Assembly: GCA_016934875.1 (NCBI GenBank)
Contig: JAFGSC010000049.1
Span: 1 to 9,987, forward strand
Source of the DNA: Candidatus Atribacteria bacterium
Lineage (GTDB): Bacteria > Atribacterota > Phoenicimicrobiia > Phoenicimicrobiales > Stramentimicrobiaceae
Length of the DNA: 9,987 bases
Direction: 5' to 3'
Below, one piece after another: positions 1 to 8,000 of the stretch; the first letter of the stretch is position 1, and each line of letters starts with the position of its first letter. A program made the translations under genes and the position numbers. The notes under the pieces were generated by a model, which was not told the DNA's origin, ran no database searches, and saw only the letters and a program-made list of their open reading frames with translations.

Positions 1-438
1 ACCGAGTTTGATGCATACTGGTTAACAGACGGAGAAGGAATAGAGTTAGCTCACGGGGGTCTGAATGTTTGTCTTAGAGACTTTGCCAAATTTGGTCGAC
101 TGTATCTCAACAAAGGTAATTTGAACGGAAAACAAATTGTGCCTTTAGATTGGTTTGAAGCATCAACACATTCTGATGAAGAATATTTACAGCCAGAAAG
201 TAAAAATTCGTCAGATCCCGGTTTTGGTTACGGCTATCAATGGTGGTTGATTGATGGAGATGAAGATGAAATCTTGGCAATAGGTGTCTATAACCAACAT
301 ATTTATATAAATCCAACAACAAATACGGTTATCGTAAAAAACTCTGCCAACCAGAATTATTATGATTCTAATAATCCTTATGTTTTTTCAAGTGTACATT
401 TAGAACTGTATCGAAAAATAGCTCACATGAGCGAATAA
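1..438 (+). CDS. Beta-lactamase-like serine hydrolase, C-terminal part (5' end outside window)
   Basis: The frame is open from the first base to TAA at 436-438 and gives 145 residues of a C-terminal domain. The pattern fits class C beta-lactamase-related serine hydrolases (esterase EstB / 6-aminohexanoate-dimer hydrolase NylB type): the AHGGL block at residues 18-21, which sits where these enzymes carry the third active-site motif, then a D-FAKFGRLYLNKG helix (28-39), a G-QIVPLDW segment (43-51), GYGYQWW (76-82) and a late strand YINPTTNTVIVKNS (102-115). The nucleophile motif SxxK and the Tyr motif would lie upstream of the window, so activity cannot be judged. Family members hydrolyse esters or amides; the substrate here is unknown. 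The stop codon lies only 10 bases before an attC-like palindrome, so the gene may be, or once have been, an integron-type cassette, separate from the downstream defence operon. Confidence 0.85.
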   Translation, partial: TEFDAYWLTDGEGIELAHGGLNVCLRDFAKFGRLYLNKGNLNGKQIVPLDWFEASTHSDEEYLQPESKNSSDPGFGYGYQWWLIDGDEDEILAIGVYNQHIYINPTTNTVIVKNSANQNYYDSNNPYVFSSVHLELYRKIAHMSE

Positions 439-448
439 ACTCTGCCAC

Positions 449-573
449 TAACAATGTATAAAAATAATAGCCGGGATAGTAGTGAATTCAAGGGTTGTAG
501 CCCGCTTCAACTTTCTTGTAACTTGAGAGGAATGTACCACGCAATCTGCCACTACTCATACAATTTACCGTTA
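449..573 (+). repeat. attC-like nested imperfect palindrome (possible integron recombination site)
   Basis: The element opens with TAACAATGTAT (449-459) and closes with ATACAATTTACCGTTA (558-573). Several complementary arms nest inside one another: TAAC 449-452 with GTTA 570-573, TGTAT 455-459 with ATACA 558-562, AGTAGTG 478-484 with CACTACT 550-556, TCAAG 488-492 with CTTGA 522-526, and GTTG 494-497 with CAAC 508-511. One strand could therefore fold into a long interrupted hairpin. This, the AAC/GTT core ends and the place just after a stop codon are what integron attC sites look like. The outer 7-mers deviate from the RYYYAAC/GTTRRRY consensus and no integrase is visible. A dispersed chromosomal repeat or a transcription-end hairpin are the alternatives. 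Confidence 0.5.
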
Positions 574-652
574 CAGACAACGTGAAAAAAGAAGTATACG
601 TAGGTTTTCATTTGACAGTAGTTGTAAAAAAAATCTGGTGTAAATAGATAAA

Positions 653-697
653 ATGGAGCCTGAGGATTTAAATTTAATTTTAATCAGGTTGGATTGA
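653..697 (+). other. Possible 14-codon leader ORF before the helicase gene
   Basis: An ATG at 653-655 opens a 14-codon frame (MEPEDLNLILIRLD) that ends in TGA at 695-697, eight bases before the ATG chosen for the helicase. Its stop lies beside the GAGG Shine-Dalgarno-like motif at 696-699. The arrangement would suit translational coupling or leader-peptide control, but so short an ORF can easily arise by chance. The surrounding leader (574-705) is AT-rich. It contains a TTGACA at 612-617 with no good -10 hexamer at 16-18 bases, so I do not call a promoter. Confidence 0.15.
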
Positions 698-705
698 GGT
701 TTATA

Positions 706-3700
706 ATGTCAAAAAATGTAGTTATTGATAATTACTCAAAAGGTAAGCTTTACGAATACTTAAAAAACAAATTGGGGATAGGAACAAAAGCCTCTTTTGT
801 TTCTGCATATTTCACTGTTTACGCTTACTATTATTTGCGTGATCAACTTGATAAAATTGATGAGTTAAGGTTTTTATTTGGTGAACCAAAATTTATAAAA
901 AAAGTGGCAAATGATAATAATTATAAACCGATTGCCATCGAAGACAGTTCTTTAGTAATTCCTGTTACTGAACGTCTTGAGCAAAAGAAAATCTCACAAT
1001 TATGCGCTGAATGGATTAAAGAAAAAGTTCAAATTAAATCCATTAAAAAATCAAGTTTTCTGCACGGGAAAGCGTATTGTATTGAAAAAGAATATTCTGA
1101 CAGAAAGATTTTTGATGCCGTCATCGGTAGTTCAAATTTTACTTATAGCGGTTTAGGTTTTGGAAAAAATCCAAATATGGAATTAAACCTAAGAATGAGT
1201 GATGAGAGAGATGTTCAAGAAGTTATCGATTGGTTCAATGATCTTTGGGAGAATGAAGAATTAGTTGTTGATGTTAAAGATAAAGTCGTAAAATATATTG
1301 AACAACTTTATGCTGAAAACTCTCCTGAATTTGTGTACTTCAAATCATTGTATCACATATTTGAGGATTTCTTGAGTGAAGAAAATCAGATTACGTTACT
1401 TAAAGACCAAACAGGTTTTCTTGAAACTGGTATTTGGGATTCATTATATGAATTTCAAAAAGATGCTGTTAAAGGAGCTATCAATAAAATTAATCGATTT
1501 GGTGGTTGTATAATTGCCGATAGTGTTGGTCTTGGTAAAACATATGAAGCTTTAGCAATCATAAAATATTATGAACTCAGAAACGAAAGAGTCTTGGTTC
1601 TGTGTCCCAAAAAATTAAGAGAAAATTGGACTCTATTCCGAGAAAATTATGATATTAACCCTCTATTAAGAGATCGATTGAGTTATGACGTATTATCTCA
1701 TACTGACTTAAGCAGAGTTAATGGTAAAACTGGAAATATCGATTTAGATAAAATTAACTGGGGTAATTACGATTTAATTGTAATCGATGAATCTCACAAT
1801 TTCCGAAACAACAAACGAGGAAAAGAAAAGGATGGCATTAGGAAATATACCAGATATGAACGTCTAATTGATGAAGTTATTAAGAAAGGTGTAAAAACAA
1901 AAGTATTGCTTCTTTCTGCTACTCCCGTAAACAATTATCTAAAAGACTTACGTAATCAAATATACCTGATAACCGAAGATGATGATAAATCTTTTTCTGA
2001 GAATTTAGGGATAAAAAGCATAGAACAAACGATGAAGAATGCTCAGACAAAATTCCAGAAATGGGCTAATGATAAACAAAAGCATAAACTTCATTCCACT
2101 CATCTAATGGAAGAGCTAGATTCTTCTTTTTTTAAGTTGCTCGATGCAATAACAATTGCCAGAAGCAGAAAACACGTAGTAAAATACTATAAAAATACTA
2201 TTGCAAAAATCGGTAAATTTCCTAAAAGAGAAAAACCAATTTCCGTATTCCCAGAGATAGATTTGATGGGAAAATTCCCTTCATACGATGAACTGAACAA
2301 GGATATTCTCAAATTTCGCTTATCTTTATACATCCCTTCCAAATATCTTTCAGATGCTAAATTCCGAAAATTCTATGACGTCAAAGGCATCAGAAAAGAT
2401 GAATTTGATAACCAGGCGACTCGTGAAAAATTCCTTGTCGCTATGATGAGAATAAACTTCTTAAAAAGATTAGAAAGTTCAATCGAAGCCTTTGAAATAA
2501 CAATAAAACGAACAATTGATAAAATTGGAGCCTTGATTGATAGAATAGAAACTTATCAACAAAAAAAAGAAAGTGGAGAATTGTACGAACTTGAAATGCA
2601 GATTGATTATAATATGATCGATGAAGATGAAGCGGAACAAATAAAAGAAATTCTTACTGTAGGTAAAAAACTAAAATTTGAACTAAAACACCTGAATCTT
2701 GAAAAGTGGTTGAAAGACTTAAAATCGGATAAAGATAATTTTTCAAAAATCTACGAAAACGCCAAATCCATAACACCTGTTAGAGATGCAAAATTATTCG
2801 AGCTAAAAAAACTCATTAAAAGTAAAATCGAAAATCCGATTAATAATAATAATAAGAAAATAGTAATATTTACTGCTTTTGCTGATACTGCTGATTATCT
2901 CTATGTCAATTTACATAAATGGTTCAAAACAGAATTCGGACTGAATTCAGCAATTGTAACAGGTGGAAATAAAAGTAATCGATCTACATTGCAACCAAAG
3001 GGTTTTCTCAAGCAAACTGAATTTAATTCCATCCTTACAAACTTCTCTCCGATTTCCAAAAATAGAGCAAAAATGAAGAATATGCCGCAATCTGGCGAAA
3101 TTGATCTTCTCATTGCTACAGATTGTATTTCAGAAGGACAAAATCTGCAAGATTGTGACTATCTGATAAATTATGATATTCATTGGAACCCTGTGAGAAT
3201 TATTCAACGCTTTGGCCGAATTGACCGGATTGGAAGCAGAAATAATTCCATTCAACTCATCAATTTCTGGCCTACTGAAGATCTGAATAGTTACATTAAG
3301 CTAAAGGACAGAGTAGAAGCAAGAATGGCGCTGGTAGATATTACTGCAACAGCAGAAGATAACCTTCTGGAAGCCAAACAAATTGAAGAACTTCTGGAAG
3401 AAGAAATAAAATACAGAGACAGACAACTCCTGAAATTAAAAGATGAAATATTAGATTTAGAAGATATGGATGAGAATATTTCACTTACAGATTTCACGCT
3501 TGATGATTTTCGAATTGAACTGCTAAACTATATTCAGAATAATAAAATGAAGCTCGAAGAAGCTCCTCTGGGGCTTTATGCTGTAGTTCCTTCTGCGGTT
3601 AATGAACTATCATATATTGATAATTCTGTGTTCAATCTAAACGCGCAGGATATAATCAAACCCGGAGTTATCTTTTGTTTAAGACACAAAACCGAACATC

Positions 3701-4065
3701 TAAAAAACGATAAAGTGAATCCTCTTGACCCATACTTCATGGTTTATATAAGAGATGATGGAACAATAAGATACAATTTCACTAATATTAAGCAAATTTT
3801 AGAAATTTACAAACTTCTATGTGAAAATCAGAAAGAAGGAATTGAACAATTATGTGATCTCTTCAACAAAGAAACCAAAGATGGAGATAATTTACAAATG
3901 TATTCAAATTTGCTGGAAAAAACCTGTCATGGTATTATGCATCAATTTGAAAAACGAAACACAGCCAGATTATCTAATTCCAGAGATGCCATTCTGATTT
4001 CCCAAAAAGATAAAGCTACTGATTTAAAAGATTTTGAATTGATAACCTGGCTTGTTATTAAATAA
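706..4065 (+). CDS. PLD-nuclease / SNF2-family helicase fusion (defence-type translocase)
   Basis: A 1119-residue protein starting at ATG 706, preferred over an in-frame TTG at 694 because GAGG (696-699) sits six bases upstream of the ATG. The N-terminal ~190 residues look like a phospholipase-D-superfamily nuclease with one HKD-type motif: H120-G-K122 followed by GSSNFT at 141-146 and NMELNL shortly after. The helicase core follows: Q-like LYEFQ (247-251), Walker A ADSVGLGKT (271-279), motif II DESH (361-364), motif III SATP (404-407), motif IV region KIVIFTAF (718-725), motif V SEGQNLQ (809-815) and motif VI QRFGRIDRIG (834-843). DESH plus QRFGRIDRIG is typical of SNF2/HepA-type ATPases that translocate on duplex DNA. 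A charged region of ~270 residues follows, with no domain I recognise. Expected role: ATP-driven translocation coupled to DNA cleavage in a restriction-like defence system, with the methyltransferase two genes downstream. It resembles a fusion of DISARM DrmC- and DrmD-type parts, but that link is inference. Confidence 0.9.
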   Translation: MSKNVVIDNYSKGKLYEYLKNKLGIGTKASFVSAYFTVYAYYYLRDQLDKIDELRFLFGEPKFIKKVANDNNYKPIAIEDSSLVIPVTERLEQKKISQLCAEWIKEKVQIKSIKKSSFLHGKAYCIEKEYSDRKIFDAVIGSSNFTYSGLGFGKNPNMELNLRMSDERDVQEVIDWFNDLWENEELVVDVKDKVVKYIEQLYAENSPEFVYFKSLYHIFEDFLSEENQITLLKDQTGFLETGIWDSLYEFQKDAVKGAINKINRFGGCIIADSVGLGKTYEALAIIKYYELRNERVLVLCPKKLRENWTLFRENYDINPLLRDRLSYDVLSHTDLSRVNGKTGNIDLDKINWGNYDLIVIDESHNFRNNKRGKEKDGIRKYTRYERLIDEVIKKGVKTKVLLLSATPVNNYLKDLRNQIYLITEDDDKSFSENLGIKSIEQTMKNAQTKFQKWANDKQKHKLHSTHLMEELDSSFFKLLDAITIARSRKHVVKYYKNTIAKIGKFPKREKPISVFPEIDLMGKFPSYDELNKDILKFRLSLYIPSKYLSDAKFRKFYDVKGIRKDEFDNQATREKFLVAMMRINFLKRLESSIEAFEITIKRTIDKIGALIDRIETYQQKKESGELYELEMQIDYNMIDEDEAEQIKEILTVGKKLKFELKHLNLEKWLKDLKSDKDNFSKIYENAKSITPVRDAKLFELKKLIKSKIENPINNNNKKIVIFTAFADTADYLYVNLHKWFKTEFGLNSAIVTGGNKSNRSTLQPKGFLKQTEFNSILTNFSPISKNRAKMKNMPQSGEIDLLIATDCISEGQNLQDCDYLINYDIHWNPVRIIQRFGRIDRIGSRNNSIQLINFWPTEDLNSYIKLKDRVEARMALVDITATAEDNLLEAKQIEELLEEEIKYRDRQLLKLKDEILDLEDMDENISLTDFTLDDFRIELLNYIQNNKMKLEEAPLGLYAVVPSAVNELSYIDNSVFNLNAQDIIKPGVIFCLRHKTEHLKNDKVNPLDPYFMVYIRDDGTIRYNFTNIKQILEIYKLLCENQKEGIEQLCDLFNKETKDGDNLQMYSNLLEKTCHGIMHQFEKRNTARLSNSRDAILISQKDKATDLKDFELITWLVIK

Positions 4066-4076
4066 TAAAATAGAAC

Positions 4077-4095
4077 TGGTCGCAACTTGCGACCA
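4077..4095. repeat. Perfect 9-bp inverted repeat between helicase and ORF6N genes
   Basis: TGGTCGCAA (4077-4085) and TTGCGACCA (4087-4095) are perfect reverse complements around a single C at 4086. The GC-rich palindrome stands out in a 62-bp AT-rich intergenic gap. A run of seven A follows on the + strand, so it does not make a classical terminator for the operon (no T tract). It could be a REP-like dispersed palindrome, a two-fold operator for the DNA-binding ORF6N protein encoded next, or a cruciform-type site. The sequence alone does not decide. Confidence 0.75.
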
Positions 4096-4127
4096 CAAAA
4101 AAATGTATTTGAATTGAGTGTGTAATT

Positions 4128-5063
4128 ATGGAAAAAGACCTGAAACTAATAGAAGTAAAATACATTCAAAATAAAATTTATACTATTCGCAACGAACAGA
4201 TAATGATTGATAGTGATTTAGCTGAATTGTATGGAGTGGAAACACGAGTTCTAAACCAGGCTGTAAAAAGAAATATTGATAGGTTTCCCGTAAAATTCAG
4301 ATTTCAGTTAACCCGGGAAGAAGCAAGTTCTATAAAGTCACAAAACGTGATCTTAGAAAATGAGAATGAAGCTTTAAGGTCACAAAATGTGATCTTAGAT
4401 AAAGGCAGAGGAAAACACCGTAAATATTTACCTTATGCTTTCACAGAGCAAGGCGTTGCCATGCTTTCTGCAGTGCTAAATAGTGATACTGCTGTTCAAG
4501 TAAGTATTAAGATTATCGATGCTTTTGTGATGATGCGAAGATTTTTATCCTCTAATGCAGCAATTTTTAATCGAATGGATTCAGTGGAAAAAAATCTATT
4601 AGAGTACAAAACAGTTTCCGACAGTAAATTTAATAAAATCTTTGAAGCAATCGAACAGAAGCAGATCAAACCCAAACAAGGTATCTTTTATGAAGGACAG
4701 ATATTTGATGCTTACAAATTTGTTTCCGATCTTTTCCGTTCTGCAAAAAACACAATAATAATTATTGATAATTATATTGATGATTCCGTTCTCACACATC
4801 TTTCCAAGAAAAAGAAATCTGTAGAAGTGATGATTTATACCAAAAATCTATCTGCACAATTGAAATTGGATGCCGAGAAATTCAATTCGCAATATAAAAA
4901 CCTTACTTTAAAAAAATTCAATAAATCACACGACCGCTTCATAATTATTGATAACAAAGACATTTATCACTTTGGTGCATCACTAAAAGACCTTGGCAAA
5001 AAATGGTTTGCCTTTTCAAAATTTGAAAAAGAAGCATTAAAAATTCTGGAGAAATTGGATTAA
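4128..5063 (+). CDS. ORF6N-domain DNA-binding protein with PLD-like C-terminal domain
   Basis: A 311-residue protein. Residues ~8-140 match the ORF6N family (relative of phage KilA-N/antirepressor domains): the block IMIDSDLAELYGVETRVLNQ, then FPVKFRFQLT, and KYLPYAFTEQGVAMLSAVL. A charged linker (about 145-185) leads to a C-terminal region (~190-311) with strands around FDAYKFVSDLFRSAKNTIIIID, an HDRF motif (H268-D-R270-F) and GASLKDLGKKWFAFSKFE beginning at G283. This resembles a PLD-superfamily fold, but with Arg in place of the HKD lysine, so catalysis is doubtful. The stop and the next start overlap as TAATG (5061-5065), which implies translational coupling with the methyltransferase. 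Such proteins are frequent passengers in restriction-modification loci of Bacteroidota. A role as regulator or accessory DNA-binding factor is inference. A short internal duplication lies in the N-terminal domain. Confidence 0.85.
   Translation: MEKDLKLIEVKYIQNKIYTIRNEQIMIDSDLAELYGVETRVLNQAVKRNIDRFPVKFRFQLTREEASSIKSQNVILENENEALRSQNVILDKGRGKHRKYLPYAFTEQGVAMLSAVLNSDTAVQVSIKIIDAFVMMRRFLSSNAAIFNRMDSVEKNLLEYKTVSDSKFNKIFEAIEQKQIKPKQGIFYEGQIFDAYKFVSDLFRSAKNTIIIIDNYIDDSVLTHLSKKKKSVEVMIYTKNLSAQLKLDAEKFNSQYKNLTLKKFNKSHDRFIIIDNKDIYHFGASLKDLGKKWFAFSKFEKEALKILEKLD
4337..4399 (+). repeat. In-frame 21-bp direct repeat within the ORF6N gene
   Basis: Positions 4337-4357 and 4379-4399 are the same 21-mer (GTCACAAAA-GTGATCTTAGA with C or T at the gap), differing at one base and offset by 42 bases, exactly 14 codons. 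The protein therefore carries SQNVIL twice, first as KSQNVILENENEA and then as RSQNVILDKGRG. Each copy also contains an imperfect inverted repeat (TCACAAAA-GTGA). It may be a recent small tandem duplication in the DNA-binding domain. Confidence 0.85.
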
Positions 5064-8000
5064 TGAAAGAAACAATAAAAAAAACAATTCAGAATTTTGA
5101 CCTGAAAAATTTCTACGAATCAAGTCTGCTTTTTTTCAATTCTCTGGGCTATGATTCTGATAAACGCTCTAAACTGGTAACTCCGAATTTCGATGGTTTC
5201 ATCGATCAATTCAAAATTGAAGAAGAGAATGTAAATAAAGAAAAAGCTTTAGTATCAGATTGGCAGGAAATTCAATTCCTATTTCAATTATCTGATGATG
5301 AAATTTTAAGAACTGACCAAACATCACTATTTCAATCAAATGATGTTGATCAAAACTATTTAAAATCATACCTATTTGTCAGTATATCTTTAAACGGTGA
5401 GCAATACACCAAAACTGATCTTGTAAACATTACTCGCCAGATTAATAAACAATTTCTGCAACCTGTTCTAATCTTATTTAGTTATAGTGATCTGCTTTGC
5501 CTTTCTGTTATAGATAGACGTATTAATAAAAAAGACAGCGATAAAGACGTACTGGAAAAAGTTACGCTGATCAAAGATATAAGAAAAAAGAAGCCGCACC
5601 GCGCCCACATCGAAATATTGCATGATATGGCACTCTCAAATCTGGAAGCAGTGAATTTTGATCAATTACATAAAGAGTTTAGAAGAGTGTTAGATACAGA
5701 AGAATTGAATAAAAAATTCTACAAAAAGCTATCTAACTGGTATTTCTGGGCTCTTACAAAAATTGAATTTCCTAAATTGGATAATAATACTCAGGAAAAC
5801 TCGAACTCTATTGGATTGATTAGACTTATTACAAGATTTATCTTCATCTGGTTTATGAAAGAGAGACAGCTAATTCCTGAAAAGTTTTTTAATAAGAATT
5901 TCATTGATTCAATCTTAGATTATATCGATAGTAATGACTCAACATATTACAAAGCGATTATGCAAAACCTGTTTTTTGCTACTTTGAATCAAGAAATGGA
6001 TAAGAGGGAATTCAGAAAACCAAATCAGAATTACAACATCACGAATCTATATAGATATGAGAATTTCTTCAAAATAGGTACGGATGAAATTCTAAAGCTA
6101 TTCTCCCAGATTCCATTTCTGAATGGTGGATTATTTGAATGTCTCGATAAACCTAATCCAACTGAAAAGGTAAAGCAAGGTGGAGCTAAAGTAATTCGTA
6201 TTGATGGTTATTCTGATCGTGATGATAATCCAATAAAGGTTCAAGATACACTATTCTTTCAGAAACAAAAATCTTATCCAGATTTGAATGACTTTTACGG
6301 AACAAAGAATAAAAGATATGAAGTAATCGGCTTAATTGAGTTGCTATCCAGTTACAAATTCACAATTGAAGAAAATACTCCTGTAGATCAGGAGATAGCT
6401 CTTGATCCTGAACTACTTGGCAGAGTATTTGAAAACTTATTGGCTTCATACAATCCGGAAACTCAAACAACAGCCAGAAAACAGACAGGTAGTTTTTATA
6501 CACCGCGCGAAATTGTCAACTACATGGTAGATGAGTCGCTCAAAGCATATTTAAAACAGAAACTGGAAACAGAAGCAGCATTGAAACCGGAAGAGGCTGA
6601 AAGAAAACTGGAATTACTGATTGGTTATAACGAAACCTACTTTCAGAATGAAAACCGTTTTGATGACAAGCAAACAAACATTATTATTAAAGCCATTGAT
6701 AACTGCAAAATCCTTGACCCTGCCTGCGGTTCCGGCGCATTCCCGATGGGTATTCTGCACAAACTGGTTCATATCCTGCATAAACTGGATGCCGACAACA
6801 AACTCTGGAAAGAAGTGCAAAGGCAAAAAGCAATTAAGGAAACTGAAGAAGCCTTCAAGATTGGTAACAAAGAAGAACGGGAAACCCGCCTCAAAGAAAT
6901 CAGCGATATATTTGAGTATAATTCCGATGACTACGGGCGCAAACTTTTTTTAATAGAGAATTGTATTTATGGCGTGGATATACAGCCTATTGCCACGCAA
7001 ATCAGCAAGCTCCGTTTTTTTATCTCACTCATTGTTGATCAGAAGACTGATAAGGAAAGAGATAATTTCGGTATTCGTCCTCTACCGAATCTTGAAACCA
7101 AGTTTGTTGCGGCAAATACACTGATTGGGATTGAAAAATCTGTTGATAGCAATAAGTGGTTAGAAAATATTGATGTGCAGGAACTTGAGGAAAAACTAAA
7201 AGATATACGCCACCGCTTGTTCAGCGCTAAAACCACATCAACAAAACGTAAACTCCGTGAAGAAGATCAGAGACTGCGTGCAGAGATAAGTGAGCGACTG
7301 GAAAGACTCATGAATATGGAATGCATGAGCGCTATTACGAATAGTAAAGAAAAAAGTGAACTTGATTATTATAAAGATCTGATAAAAAGGAATGGTGAAA
7401 AGCAAGAATATTTTAATGAGATTAAAAAACGTGAAAGCATACTTCATCAAATTGAAAATAATTTTAAATCAAAAAATCACGAAACAGCACAGCAACTTGT
7501 TAGCTGGGATCCATATAATCAGAACGCCAGCAGTCCGTTTTTTGACCCCGAGTGGATGTTTGGGATTACAGATGGGTTTGATGTCGTGATTGGGAATCCA
7601 CCGTATGTTCAGCTTCAAAAAGAGGGCGGTAAACTTGCTAATTTGTTTAAAAACAATAACTATTCTACTTACGAAAGAACAGGCGACATTTATTCTCTTT
7701 TTTACGAAAACGGAATTAAAAATCTGAATAAAAATGGTCATCTCTGCTTTATAACTTCAAATAAATGGATGAGAGCAGGTTATGGCAAATCACTTCGTAG
7801 ATTTTTCTTGAACTATAATCCTGTTTTACTTATAGATTGCGGACCTGGTATTTTTGAAAATGCTACAGTAGATGTTAATATTCTTCTAATTAATAATAAC
7901 ACAAATAAAAAAGAACTTTTTGCTGTAACATTGGACAAAGAAGCAAAAGAAAAAGAAATCTCACAATATGTAAAAGCAAATTCTGTACTACTTCCTAACC

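Noticed and set aside
612..650. TTGACA (612-617) as a -35 box for the operon, with TAAATA/TAGATA downstream
   Set aside because: No good -10 hexamer lies 16-18 bases away, and Bacteroidota promoters usually differ from this consensus, so the match is not convincing.
6621..6953. Overlapping + strand open frame of 110 codons inside the methyltransferase gene
   Set aside because: It lies in the shadow of the methyltransferase core, whose frame carries the conserved motifs; the alternative frame shows no recognisable domain.
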